64,000 nt of DNA from Mobilicoccus caccae (GTDB taxonomy: Bacteria; Actinomycetota; Actinomycetes; Actinomycetales; Dermatophilaceae): contig NZ_BSUO01000001.1 of NCBI RefSeq assembly GCF_030161635.1, positions 2,771,199 through 2,835,198 of the forward strand, written 5' to 3'. Below the pieces are notes generated by a model. It was not told the origin of the DNA. It ran no database searches and was given only the letters and a program-made list of their open reading frames with translations. Below are positions 48,765 through 57,384 of the stretch, one piece after another (the stretch's first letter is position 1; every line of letters starts with the position of its first letter). A program made the translations under genes and the position numbers.

Positions 48765-49385
48765 TCAGCGTTCCTCTCCGGGATCGGGTGGATCGGCGGG
48801 GCCGGTCCGCGGTCGGGTTCGGGGTCGGGTGCGGACGTGGATGCGTTCACCCTGCTTGCCGAAGAGGCTGAGCACCTCGACCGGTCCGCTGCCTGTCGAC
48901 CCGAACCAGTGCGGGTGGCGGGTGTCGAACTCGGCGACCTCTCCCGGGCCGAGTTCCACGTCGCAGTCGGCGAGCACGAGCCGCAGCGTTCCGCTGAGCA
49001 CGTAGAGCCACTCGTACCCGGTGTGGGTGCGCAGACGCGGGGTGTTCTCGTGGGCGGGGATCGTCAGCTTGTAGGCCTTCGGCTCACCCTGGGTGCGCGA
49101 CAGCGACACGATGACCCGGCCACCGGATCGCGCCGGACGCTGCGGCACTCGCGGATCGACGACGCGGGGCGCGCCGACGATCTCGTCCAGCGGCACGGCG
49201 AGCGCGGCCGCCACCGGAAGCAGCAGTTCGAGACTCGGCCGGCGCTGACCTGATTCGAGGCGCGACAGGGTGCTCTTGGAGATGCCGGTGAGTGCCGCGA
49301 CATCGGCCAGCGACTTGTCGCGCCGTTCTCGCAGCGCTCGGATGCGGGCGGGGATCTGGTCCAGGGTCGCCGCGATGGCGGGCAT
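48765..49385 (-). CDS. XRE-family regulator with cupin domain
   Basis: The 206-residue protein combines an N-terminal helix-turn-helix (LADVAALTGISKSTLSRLES, residues 27-46) with a C-terminal cupin (RTHTGYEWLYVLSGTLRLVL and VAEFDTRHPHWFGSTGSGPV). The tail is Arg/Pro repeats (RTRPRTRPRTGP). Such regulators sense a small ligand and control an adjacent gene. Here that is a divergent thioredoxin-reductase-like flavoprotein, a conserved pairing, from memory. That target is now disrupted. Confidence 0.85.
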   Translation of the reverse strand: MPAIAATLDQIPARIRALRERRDKSLADVAALTGISKSTLSRLESGQRRPSLELLLPVAAALAVPLDEIVGAPRVVDPRVPQRPARSGGRVIVSLSRTQGEPKAYKLTIPAHENTPRLRTHTGYEWLYVLSGTLRLVLADCDVELGPGEVAEFDTRHPHWFGSTGSGPVEVLSLFGKQGERIHVRTRPRTRPRTGPADPPDPGEER

Positions 49386-49424
49386 GTCGTCCACGACACC
49401 CACTTCACCAGCCCGTCCCTGTTT

Positions 49425-49442
49425 CGGCAACGATTGTTGCCG
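49425..49442. promoter_or_regulatory. operator-like inverted repeat
   Basis: CGGCAAC-GATT-GTTGCCG is a perfect 7-bp inverted repeat. It sits 40 bp from the XRE-cupin start and 44 bp from the divergent flavoprotein start. It is the likely site of the XRE regulator. Confidence 0.6.
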
Positions 49443-49485
49443 GCTTCGAGCCGCGGCCCGCAGGGTGAGTGGCGGAGATGGTGTC

Positions 49486-49750
49486 ATGACCGAACAGACC
49501 GAAGACACTCAGCAGTGCGATGTGGTGATCGTCGGAGCGGGGGCCGCGGGCCTGTCTGCCGGGATCGTCCTCGCGCGAGCCCAGGCCCGAGTGCACCTCA
49601 TCGACGAGGGGCACCCCAGAAACGCGCCGGCAGCGGCGATGCACGGATTCATCTCGCGCGACGGAATCTCACCGCGCGAATTCCTCGGCACGGCACAGGC
49701 GGAGTTCGCCCGGTACGGAGGCACCCTGCTCGACCGGCGCGTCGTCGCGG
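49486..49750 (+). pseudogene. thioredoxin-reductase-like flavoprotein, truncated by IS end
   Basis: The ATG at 49486 starts CDVVIVGAGAAGLSAGIVLA, an FAD Rossmann motif, followed by IDEGHPRNAPAAAMHGFISR and DGISPREFLGTAQAEFARYG as in TrxB-like oxidoreductases. Homology ends at RRVVAV. At 49751 the sequence becomes TGAATCGC, the left terminus of the IS3-family element present at 56431-57783. About 220 residues, including the CxxC or NADPH domain, are missing. The gene is non-functional. Confidence 0.85.
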
Positions 49751-49875
49751 TGAATCGCACTGGGTTGGTTGGAGTCTCCATCGTTTGGAAACGAGGATGG
49801 ACTCATGCCGAAGGACACCACCCCGGGGAAGCCGACCACGCGTCGCTACAGCCCTGAAGAGAAGGCAGCTGCGGT
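49751..49875 (+). mobile_element. left-end fragment (125 bp) of the IS3-family element
   Basis: It is identical to the first 125 bp of the complete element at 57783-57659, including the terminus TGAATCGCACTGGG and the first 24 codons of OrfA (MPKDTTPGKPTTRRYSPEEK). Identity stops at 49875. The orientation is opposite to the complete copy, so the two left ends face inward across the copper island. The following 110 bp (49876-49986) is unassigned. Confidence 0.9.
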
Positions 49876-49986
49876 CCCGATCGGTCGCTGTGAGCAAAAC
49901 CCGTACATTGCCACCACTCCAGTGCGGGAGACTTCGACACAGGCCGCCGCAGGAGTGTGGAGGCGGCGAGCGGACGGGGTGGCGAG

Positions 49987-50388
49987 TTAGGTGATCGCGG
50001 CGAGGAGGTCGTTGCAGGCTTGTTCGCAGGCCCGGCAGGCTTCGGTGCAGACGCGGCAGTGCTCGTGGTGGCCGGCGTGCTGCTCGCACTCGTCTCCGCA
50101 GGACTTGCACGCCTGGGAGCAGGCCTGGAGTTGCGCGCGGGTGACTTCGGCGTCGTAGCCGGTGTGCCGAGACAAAACGCGTGCGGTCGTGGCGCAGATG
50201 TCGGCGCAGTCGAGGTTGGAGCGGATGCACTTGCGCAGCTCGGTCACCGTGTCCTCGCTCAGGCAGGCATCGGCGCAGGCCGTACACGCCTGAGCACACG
50301 CAACCAGCGCGTCGACGGTGCGAGTGAGCAGATCGCGATCGAGGTTAACCTCGGCCGGGTAGGTGTTCATCATCTCGGCGGTCTTCAT
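49987..50388 (-). CDS. four-helix-bundle copper-storage protein (Csp/DUF326)
   Basis: The 133-residue protein has 16 cysteines, mostly in CxxxC repeats such as VACAQACTACADAC, KCIRSNLDCADIC, QACSQACKSCGDEC and CRVCTEACRACEQAC. Cys lining the core of a four-helix bundle binds many Cu(I) ions in Csp proteins. There is no signal peptide, so it resembles cytosolic Csp3. A CopR-like box lies about 120 bp upstream. It should buffer cytosolic Cu(I). Confidence 0.9.
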   Translation of the reverse strand: MKTAEMMNTYPAEVNLDRDLLTRTVDALVACAQACTACADACLSEDTVTELRKCIRSNLDCADICATTARVLSRHTGYDAEVTRAQLQACSQACKSCGDECEQHAGHHEHCRVCTEACRACEQACNDLLAAIT

Positions 50389-50506
50389 GGCTTGCTCCCT
50401 TGTGTGTTCGGAGGCAGCGCCGACGCTGGCCGCGGCGCCGCTGGTGCCCTTCCGACGTTACGGCGTCACCGTGGGCCAGCGCATCCGCCGCTGCCCGGGA
50501 AACCCA

Positions 50507-50526
50507 TGAAGGTTCCATGAAGAAAT
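50507..50526. promoter_or_regulatory. CopR-box-like direct repeat, site 1
   Basis: TGAAGGTTCCATGAAGAAAT has two TGAAG half-sites 11 bp apart. From memory it fits the C. glutamicum CopR consensus TGAAGATTT-NN-TGAAGATTT. It lies about 119 bp upstream of the copper-storage gene start, in the 248-bp gap to cueP. Site 2 at 53189-53208 matches at 15 of 17 core positions. Confidence 0.65.
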
Positions 50527-50636
50527 GTCCGCCCGGGCGGCGCAGCCGTCCTTGGCGCGGCAATTCGGGCTGTTCTGCCCGCGGCGCACATCCTCAGATG
50601 TGTCCTGGGTATCGGCAGAATAGGTCGTCCCCTCCC

Positions 50637-51233
50637 TCACGCTTCGAGTTTGAGGGTGGTGAGACAGGTAGCCCCCTCGTTGCTGGCGGAGAAGGCACTT
50701 TGGCCGGTGAGGCCGCCGTGGGTGACCTCAATGGTGCCGGCGACGTCCCGCGGGAGCCAGAAACCGACGAAGCCGTTGTCGAACGTGGTCACCTGTTCAT
50801 CGACGAGGACCTCGCCGGTCTCATCGATGATGCGCACGCTAATGTCCTGGTTGGCCAGCTCGCCGCGGCAGGTGGTCAGGGAGTGGTAATAGCACTCATG
50901 GGTCTGATCGACGTAGGGGGCGACGGACAGGTAGAAGCCGTCCTCGCCGAGTGGTACCGCGATCTCCTGCTCCCCGTCGGTGAGGAGAAGCTGGTCCGCG
51001 CGCACGGAGGCCATGAGGTCGGTCGGCCGATCGGCCACGGGCACGCGGTCGAGGTGGTCGATAATCTGCTTCCCGTCCATGCCATCCAGGTCGTGCGCGG
51101 CGAGGAAGTCGGCGTGATCGGTGGTAATGGTCGGTGGGCTGACCGGTTCCTGGTCGGCCTCGAGGCTGGCGTTGGAGCAGCCGGCCAGCGCCAAGAGGAG
51201 CGCCGCTGCCAGTGCGATCAGATGTCGTCTCAC
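50637..51233 (-). CDS. cueP: CueP-family periplasmic copper-binding lipoprotein
   Basis: The 198-residue protein has a lipobox (LLLALAGCSN, Cys19). CueP hallmarks follow: FYLSVAPYVDQTHECYYHS, with CYYHSLTTC supplying two Cys and a His, and EGATCLTTLKLEA at the end with the third Cys. CueP in Salmonella is the main extracytoplasmic copper protein and feeds SodC. It is divergent from the response regulator gene. It should handle copper at the outer face of the membrane. Confidence 0.9.
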   Translation of the reverse strand: MRRHLIALAAALLLALAGCSNASLEADQEPVSPPTITTDHADFLAAHDLDGMDGKQIIDHLDRVPVADRPTDLMASVRADQLLLTDGEQEIAVPLGEDGFYLSVAPYVDQTHECYYHSLTTCRGELANQDISVRIIDETGEVLVDEQVTTFDNGFVGFWLPRDVAGTIEVTHGGLTGQSAFSASNEGATCLTTLKLEA

Positions 51234-51364
51234 ACTCTCTATTCTGCCGTATCGGATAATCCGCCCGCCCGGGTCCTTGTCCTACATCGCGACCAGCCGC
51301 CTCTGCCTGTCGCATTGATGCGGTCTGGTACCGAGCTGGGCTGTCACTCCTGGACAATGGGGTC

Positions 51365-52069
51365 ATGACGGTTATGACCCATGAGCGCCAGTTGCCTCGG
51401 GTGCTGGTAGTCGACGATGAAGCGCCGTTGGCGCGGTTGGTGAGCGCCTACCTCGAACGCGACGGGTTCGCGGTCGAGGTGGCCGCGGACGGCATGGTGG
51501 CGGTGGAGTCGGTGCGGCGCTGGGACCCGGCCGTGCTGGTGTTGGACCTGGGCCTACCCGGGATGGACGGCATCGAGGTGTGTCGGACGGTGCGGAAAAT
51601 CTCGGACTGCTACATCGTCATGCTCACCGCCCGAGTGCAGGAGGCAGACCGGCTCAAGGGTCTGCTGGTCGGAGCGGATGACTACGTGACCAAACCGTTC
51701 AGCCCCAGAGAACTGGTGGCACGGGTCCGGGCGATGCTGCGCCGCCCCCGGCACAGCGCCGAGACGGTGGTCGAGGTCGGCGCGCTGAGGGTGGACGTGG
51801 CGGGGAGGGAGGTCCGCGTGGACGGTGAGCCGGTGGACCTGACCCGAATCGAGTTCGACGTGCTCGCCGCGCTGGCTACGCGGTCACAGGTGGTATTCAC
51901 TCGCCGGCAGCTGATCGAGCAGGTGTGGGGGCCGGACTGGGTGAGCGACGACCACCTGGTCGATGTCCACATCGGCCACGTGCGCCGAAAGCTGGGAGAC
52001 GACGCGGCCGATCCGGTGTTCATCAAGACGGTGCGCGGGGTGGGTTATCGGATGGGCACCGGACGGTGA
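51365..52069 (+). CDS. OmpR-family response regulator (CopR-like)
   Basis: The 234-residue protein has a receiver domain with the acidic pair VVDDE (residues 15-19), phospho-acceptor Asp61 in VLVLDLGLPGMDG, Thr in VMLTARVQE and Lys in DYVTKPFSPREL. A winged-helix DNA-binding domain follows (VDLTRIEFDVLAALATRSQ, DDHLVDVHIGHVRRKLG). It overlaps the kinase gene by GTGA. Copper genes on both sides and CopR-box-like repeats nearby support a copper regulon. An ATG at 51374 is an alternative start. Confidence 0.9.
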   Translation: MTVMTHERQLPRVLVVDDEAPLARLVSAYLERDGFAVEVAADGMVAVESVRRWDPAVLVLDLGLPGMDGIEVCRTVRKISDCYIVMLTARVQEADRLKGLLVGADDYVTKPFSPRELVARVRAMLRRPRHSAETVVEVGALRVDVAGREVRVDGEPVDLTRIEFDVLAALATRSQVVFTRRQLIEQVWGPDWVSDDHLVDVHIGHVRRKLGDDAADPVFIKTVRGVGYRMGTGR

Positions 52070-53202
52070 GGGCACGGCGGTGGGGGCTGGGCACGCGGCT
52101 GCTGCTGTCCACCGTGGCGGTGGTGCTGGTCGGTGCGGGGACGGCGTGGCTGGTCGCCGCCAGCCTCGGACCGCGGATCTTTCACGAGCATATGGTCGCC
52201 GGCCAGGCAGCCAATGAGCCGGTCGTCTATCACGCCGAGTGGGCGTTCCGCGACGCCTCGACCCTGTCGTTGGCCCTGGCCCTGATGGCGGCACTGACGG
52301 CCTCGGTCGCGGTGAGCCTGTTCCTCACCCGCCGGGTGACAGCGTCCTTGGCGGCGGCCACCACTGCCGCCCGTGCGGTGGCCGCCGGAGAGCACTCGGT
52401 TCGGGTCCCACATGTGGGCATGGGCCGGGAGCTCGATGAGTTGGCCGAAGCGCTGAACACCACGGCCGCCGACCTGGCCGAGGTCGAAGCCACCCGCATC
52501 CGGATGCTCGGCAACCTCGCCCACGAGATACGCACCCCGCTGGCCATCTTGGACGGGTACCTACAGGCCATCGCCGACGGCGTCCACGATGCCGATAAAG
52601 AGACCGTGACCTTGCTGCGTGACCAGGTCACTCGCCTGGCCCGGTTAGGGGAGGACATCGCGGTGGTGACCACCGCCGAGGAGGGCCGGCTGACCATGCG
52701 CATGACGCGGGTGGCCGTCACCGAGCTGCTCAGCGCCGCCCGGGCGCAGGCCGAGAGCCGGTACCGGGAACGTGACGTGGCACTGACCGTCGAGGTCTCA
52801 CCGACAGCACAGCAGGCCGCGGTGGAGGCCGATCCGGACCGGCTCGGGCAAGTGCTGACCAATCTGCTCGACAATGCCCTGCGCCACACCCCTGCCGGTG
52901 GGCACGTCGAACTCACCGCGGACCGCAACGGGGCCTGGGTGAGTGTGCACGTGGCCGACGACGGTGAGGGCATCGGGTCCGAGCACCTGCCCCACCTGTT
53001 CGACCGGTTCTACCGGGCCGACACCGCCCGGGACCGCGCCCACGGCGGCTTCGGGGCGGGCCTGGCCATCGTGCGGGCTATCACCCGCGCCCACGGCGGC
53101 ACTGTGACCGCCACCAGCGCGGGCCCCGGAGCAGGGTCGACGTTCACCGTCCGTGTGCCTGCGATGGATGTCGGTGGCACAGGGTTGATGAAGAGTCCAT
53201 GA
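52066..53202 (+). CDS. sensor histidine kinase (CopS-like)
   Basis: The 378-residue kinase has two membrane helices (RLLLSTVAVVLVGAGTAWLV and LSLALALMAALTASVAVSLF) bracketing a short extracytoplasmic loop of about 40 residues with several His. A HAMP domain and the H-box NLAHEIRTPLAILDGYLQ follow. The ATPase has NLLDNALRHTP and DDGEGIG. The GTG start overlaps the regulator stop. The loop is short for a CopS sensor but contains HEHM and YHAEW, possible Cu ligands. Its C-terminal codons contain CopR-like site 2. Confidence 0.87.
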   Translation: MRARRWGLGTRLLLSTVAVVLVGAGTAWLVAASLGPRIFHEHMVAGQAANEPVVYHAEWAFRDASTLSLALALMAALTASVAVSLFLTRRVTASLAAATTAARAVAAGEHSVRVPHVGMGRELDELAEALNTTAADLAEVEATRIRMLGNLAHEIRTPLAILDGYLQAIADGVHDADKETVTLLRDQVTRLARLGEDIAVVTTAEEGRLTMRMTRVAVTELLSAARAQAESRYRERDVALTVEVSPTAQQAAVEADPDRLGQVLTNLLDNALRHTPAGGHVELTADRNGAWVSVHVADDGEGIGSEHLPHLFDRFYRADTARDRAHGGFGAGLAIVRAITRAHGGTVTATSAGPGAGSTFTVRVPAMDVGGTGLMKSP

Positions 53203-53208
53203 AGATGG
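53189..53208. promoter_or_regulatory. CopR-box-like direct repeat, site 2
   Basis: TGAAGAGTCCATGAAGATGG has two TGAAG half-sites 11 bp apart, like site 1. It overlaps the stop of the kinase gene and lies 150 bp upstream of the DUF305 lipoprotein gene. It probably drives an internal promoter for the DUF305/beta-propeller unit. Confidence 0.65.
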
Positions 53209-53357
53209 CCGCGCCGGTTAGGAGCCGAGCGGGCTGACCTCGTTAACTGAAGACAGGACCGGTCTCGCCATGCGGTGCCGTCGCGTCAGCGGTGAGCACC
53301 CGGCGTGCGGATCGTGCCCATCTGATCTTGATGGAGTCTCAAGAGAGGACACTGCTT

Positions 53358-53993
53358 GTGAACACGAAGAGGATGCCCGCGGCCGTCGGTGCTGCCGTCG
53401 CCCTGATCCTGACCCTGGCCGCGTGCGGGGGTAGCACAGAGGACGCCAATCCGGCCCAGACCCCCGAGACGACGACTTCGGCTCCGGAGACGACTGCCTC
53501 GGCAGGGCAGGTCGACCAGGCGCACAACGACGCGGACACCATGTTCGCCCAGATGATGATCGTCCACCACGAGGGTGCCATCGAGATGGCGGACTTGGCC
53601 GTGGAGAAGGCCGCCTCGCAGGAGGTTCGGACCCTGGCCGAGGGCATCTCCGCTGCGCAGGGACCGGAGATCGAGCAGATGACCTCCTGGCTGGTGGCGT
53701 GGGGCGAGGACACCACGCCGAGCGGCGGCATGGACCACACCGGCCACGGTGGGATGGACATGGAAGGCATGAGCCAGGAAGAGGCGATGGCCGAACTCGA
53801 AGGGCTGTCCGGCACCGAGTTCGACCGGCGCTTCCTGGAACTGATGATCGCCCACCATCAGGGCGCGGTCGAGATGGCCCAGACCCAACTGGTCGACGGG
53901 GAGAACCCCCAGGCCCTTGAGCTGGCACAACAGATCATCGACGACCAGCAGGCCGAGATCAGCGACATGGAAGGCATGCTCGCCAGCCTGTGA
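53358..53993 (+). CDS. DUF305 lipoprotein
   Basis: A GTG at 53358 gives 211 residues with a lipobox (LILTLAACGGS). A Thr/Ala-rich linker is followed by a duplicated DUF305 helical motif: MFAQMMIVHHEGAIEMADLA and FLELMIAHHQGAVEMAQTQL, with a Met/His-rich loop (GGMDHTGHGGMDMEGM) between. HH-x-GA-x-EM and Met-rich loops are consistent with copper binding. The protein should sit on the outer face of the membrane and act with CueP or the propeller lipoprotein. Confidence 0.88.
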   Translation: MNTKRMPAAVGAAVALILTLAACGGSTEDANPAQTPETTTSAPETTASAGQVDQAHNDADTMFAQMMIVHHEGAIEMADLAVEKAASQEVRTLAEGISAAQGPEIEQMTSWLVAWGEDTTPSGGMDHTGHGGMDMEGMSQEEAMAELEGLSGTEFDRRFLELMIAHHQGAVEMAQTQLVDGENPQALELAQQIIDDQQAEISDMEGMLASL

Positions 53994-54100
53994 CTTGCGT
54001 TCGACCCGAGGACAGATGTGGCCGTCCACCTGGGACGCGGTCCGCCTCGTGATCGGCAAGGCCCCGATTCTTGGCCCCGAACCTGAGAAGGAGAACTGAC

Positions 54101-55249
54101 ATGAAACGCGTACGTGCGTACCACACCGTGGCCTTGTTGGGTGCCGTCACGGCACTGACCCTGACCGCTTGCGGGCAGGGCACCGGCGGGGCCGGTGGCG
54201 CCGAGACCTCGGCGACGCCGATACCGACTCAGGGCGAGCAGACCCCGACGCAACAGGCCGGGGAGGTCACCGGCACGGTGTGGGTGGCCAACGAAGACGG
54301 GAATAGTCTGACCGCCATCGACGCCGAGACGAGTGAGGTGGCCACCACGGTCACGGGGATCGAAGCCCCGCACAACGTCCAGGTCGGACCGGACGGGACG
54401 GTCTGGGCCGTCAGCGGCCACTCCAACGCCCTGGTCGCTCTCGACCCGGCTACCTATCAGCTCACCGGGACCGCTGCTACCGGGCAGAGCCCCGCACACG
54501 TGATCCTCACTCCGGACGGTGCGCGTGTTTACGTCACCAACGCCGGCGAGGACACTCTTGGTGTGTACGACGCAGCCACGCTCGACCGGGTGGCCACCGT
54601 CGAGGTCGGTGACGGACCCCACGGGTTGCGTCCCAGCGGGAACGGCGAGGTCGTCGTGGTGGCGAACACCGGGGCGGGCACTATCGACGTGGTGCAGATC
54701 GCGACCAACGAGGTCAGCGCGTCGATTCCAGTCGGGGACTCCCCCGCCCAGGTGGCCGTGGACAATGACGGTGACTACGCCTACGTGAGCCTCGCCGGGG
54801 ATAGCTCCGTGGCTAAGGTCGACCTGGCCGAGCAGACGGTCGTCGGCTCGGTCGAGGTCTCCGCCCCGCCGGTGCAGCTCTACCTCACCCCGGACGGCAC
54901 GCGTCTGTTGTCCGCAGATCAGGGCACCGAACAGACAGCAGGTGACACGGTGTCCGTCATTGACACCGAAGCCATGACCGTCACCGACAGCATCACCACC
55001 GGGTCTGGTCCCCACGGCGTGGTCGTGGACACCACGGGTGAGACAGCGTGGGTGACCAACCTGTACGACGACACCATCTCCGTGCTCGACCTGACGACGA
55101 ACGAGGCGGTGGCGACCGTCCCGGTCGGTGACATGCCCAATGGCATCAGCTACAGCCCCACCCCGCCCGCACCCGGTCCTCAGAGCCTCACGTTGACGGT
55201 CCCCGACTACGCCGAGGACGAGCCCACGAGCGAGCACGACCACGGCTGA
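54101..55249 (+). CDS. YncE-like beta-propeller lipoprotein
   Basis: The 382-residue protein has a lipobox (ALTLTACGQG) and an ordered set of about seven 40-residue repeats of the YVTN/YncE type (GTVWVANEDGNSLTAIDAET, ARVYVTNAGEDTLGVYDAAT, AYVSLAGDSSVAKVDLAEQT, AWVTNLYDDTISVLDLTTNE). The tail is acidic and ends EHDHG. AGAAGGAG precedes the ATG. It follows DUF305 by 107 bp and should be its operon partner on the cell surface. The ligand is unknown; metal or haem chaperoning is conceivable. Confidence 0.85.
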   Translation: MKRVRAYHTVALLGAVTALTLTACGQGTGGAGGAETSATPIPTQGEQTPTQQAGEVTGTVWVANEDGNSLTAIDAETSEVATTVTGIEAPHNVQVGPDGTVWAVSGHSNALVALDPATYQLTGTAATGQSPAHVILTPDGARVYVTNAGEDTLGVYDAATLDRVATVEVGDGPHGLRPSGNGEVVVVANTGAGTIDVVQIATNEVSASIPVGDSPAQVAVDNDGDYAYVSLAGDSSVAKVDLAEQTVVGSVEVSAPPVQLYLTPDGTRLLSADQGTEQTAGDTVSVIDTEAMTVTDSITTGSGPHGVVVDTTGETAWVTNLYDDTISVLDLTTNEAVATVPVGDMPNGISYSPTPPAPGPQSLTLTVPDYAEDEPTSEHDHG

Positions 55250-55364
55250 GCGGCGTGCCGCGCAGAAGGACTCGCCCCGAGCGCAGCACGGACACCCTCT
55301 GCACGGTCAACGCCCACGGTGGGGATCGATTCTTCGCTAACTAACGAGCATTCAGGAGGTAGGC

Positions 55365-55412
55365 ATGATGACCCAGTCGAGCAGCCCCGGAGGAGACGTT
55401 GTTGGGGCTTGA
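55365..55412 (+). other. 15-codon ORF with strong RBS, probable gene remnant
   Basis: AGGAGG lies 5 bp before ATG ATG, followed by MMTQSSSPGGDVVGA and a stop. It is too short to classify. It looks like the start of a gene whose body was lost, or a leader peptide. No further coding potential is clear between 55250 and 55528. Confidence 0.35.
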
Positions 55413-55528
55413 AGAGGGTCACCGAAACTCCTCGGGCGGCGAGGGTGGCCGGCAAGCTTTTGCGCCGAGTTGCGGTCGCACACGGCGGCGAGCCCGCGTG
55501 GGGGTGTGTTCAGTTCAGCGTTCGGCAC

Positions 55529-56430
55529 CTATTGAGCGCTGCTCGTCCGGGTGAACAACCGGTTCCTCCATTGCAGAACGAGTGGGGCGGCGTCGAGTCC
55601 GGTAGCCGCGATCGGCAGGCCGTTGCGCTCGTGAACGATGAGCAGCGGATCGGTGGAGGCAATGCGTGCTGCGTCGGCGAGCCCGGGGTGCCCGGCGCCG
55701 GTGAGGGTGTGGCCGTGGATGCGCGCGGAGAAGAGCGAGGTCGGAACGTAAGGCCCGGGATCGTTGGCGAGGCCGAGGTCATGCAGCAGGGTGCTCGCGG
55801 CGTGGGCGCCTTGGGCGGTGGCGTCGTCCCAGTGGTCGATGCGGTAGGTGCCGAGCTCGTGATGATGATGTGCGGCCACGCCGCCGGCGGCGTAGAGGCG
55901 CTGGCCTGGGGTGTGCAGGTGACGCAGGTGGTCGTCGACGGCGATGCCGTCTGGGCCGGTCCAGGGGGCGGGTGCTGCCGGCACTGTGCCGTGCGCCACG
56001 ATCGCCAGGTTGCCTTCTGCTCGGGTGCCGTCGTCGAGGTCGATGGTGAGGTGGCCGGGCTGGGTACGGATGGCGCGCGGAGTGCGTCCCAGGTGGGTGG
56101 ACAGCTGGGTGCGATGCAGATCGAGGAGGCGTTGGGCGGCGTGCTCGCCGATGGCCGTGGCGCCCGGGAGGGGCGAGCGGGCGATTAGGGCGACGTCGTG
56201 TCCGGCCTGACAGAAGAGTGATGCGGTCTCAGCGGCGACCAGGCCGCCGCCGAGGATCAGGATGCGCGCCGGGTGGGTCGTCGCCGCCAGGTGGTCACGC
56301 ACGCGGCGGGCGTCGCTGAGGGAGTGCAGGGTGGTCAGGCGTCCGGACGTGATGGCCTGGTCGCGGCCGAGAATGTCCTCGTCGAGGGTGCGTGGCCTGC
56401 TTCCGCTGGCGATGATCAGCGCGTCGTACG
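55529..56430 (-). pseudogene. FAD/NAD-dependent oxidoreductase (ferredoxin-reductase-like), 5' end cut by IS
   Basis: The frame is open from the IS boundary at 56430 to 55529. It reads GRFTYDALIIASGSRPRTLD, an NAD-binding ILILGGGLVAAETASLF and the late RLYAAGGVAAHHHHELGTYR plus HWDDATAQGAHAA. These are the middle and C-terminal parts of a phenylpropionate/rubredoxin-type ferredoxin reductase. The N-terminal FAD motif (about 100 residues) is missing. The frame is otherwise clean, so the interruption is recent. Confidence 0.85.
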
Positions 56431-56461
56431 TGAATCGCCCTGGGTCTGATGGAGGCTCGGG

Positions 56462-57313
56462 CTATTGGATTCCGACCAGGAGTTGGTCGGTCCGTTTCGT
56501 AGCGTAGAACGTCGCCTCGAACTCCGCTGGTGGGACGTCGGCCAGGTAGCCGTGGAGTCGGTCGTGGTTGTGCCAGTGGACCCAGCTCAGGGTGGCGAGC
56601 TCGACGTCCTCGACGGTCCTCCACGGCCGTCTCTCGCGTGCGGGACCGCGGATGAGCTCGGCCTTGTAGTAGCCGTTCACGGTCTCGGCCAGGGCGTTGT
56701 CGTAGCTGTCGCCGACGGTGCCGATCGACGGCACGGCACCGATCTCTGCCAAGCGCTCGCCGTAGCGAATCGACGTAAATTGACTGCCCGCGTCGCTGTG
56801 ACACCGCAGACCGGTGAGCTGGGTGCCGCGTGACCAACGGGCCATCTCGATGGCATCGAGGACCATCGTGGTCCGCATGTGGGATGCGACCCGCCACCCG
56901 ACGATCGCGCGTGAGTAGGCGTCGATGATGAAGCAGACGTACGCGACGCCGGCCCAGGTCGGCACATAGGTCAGGTCGGTGACCCACAGCTGGTTCGGCG
57001 CGGAGGCGGTGAAGTCGCGGCCCACCAGGTCGGGGTGGCGAGGCACGTCCGGATCGGGCTTGGTGGTGCGGACCCCCTTGGTGCGCCCGACACCCTCAAT
57101 GCCTGCGGTGCGCATCAGCCGGGCGACCTGGTCCCGGCCGATGTCGTGACCGCCACGCCGTGCAGCCTTCCAGACCTTCCGGGCGCCATAGACCCGATAG
57201 TTGTCGTCCCACAGCTGCCGCACGATCGGGCCCATCACCTCATCGCGCTGGGCGCGAGCCGACGGCCGGCGGTTCTTGAACTCGTAGTAGCTGCTCGGGG
57301 CCACCTGCAGCAC
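56462..57313 (-). CDS. IS3-family transposase OrfB (DDE integrase)
   Basis: The track start is a GTG, giving 283 residues. An HTH_21 region (YRVYGARKVWKAARRGG) precedes the rve domain. Catalytic residues are Asp in LWVTDLTYVPTWA, Asp in LRCHSDAGSQFTS and Glu in YDNALAETVNGYYKAEL (35 residues later). The frame is open upstream past the OrfA stop in the -1 register, so production as an OrfAB fusion by programmed frameshifting is likely. It catalyses strand transfer of the element. Confidence 0.92.
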   Translation of the reverse strand: MLQVAPSSYYEFKNRRPSARAQRDEVMGPIVRQLWDDNYRVYGARKVWKAARRGGHDIGRDQVARLMRTAGIEGVGRTKGVRTTKPDPDVPRHPDLVGRDFTASAPNQLWVTDLTYVPTWAGVAYVCFIIDAYSRAIVGWRVASHMRTTMVLDAIEMARWSRGTQLTGLRCHSDAGSQFTSIRYGERLAEIGAVPSIGTVGDSYDNALAETVNGYYKAELIRGPARERRPWRTVEDVELATLSWVHWHNHDRLHGYLADVPPAEFEATFYATKRTDQLLVGIQ

Positions 57314-57384
57314 GCTGCAGATGAGCTCGACCCCCAGACGCCGGCCCGCGACGACATCATCGCGGTTGACGTCGATGAACGCGG

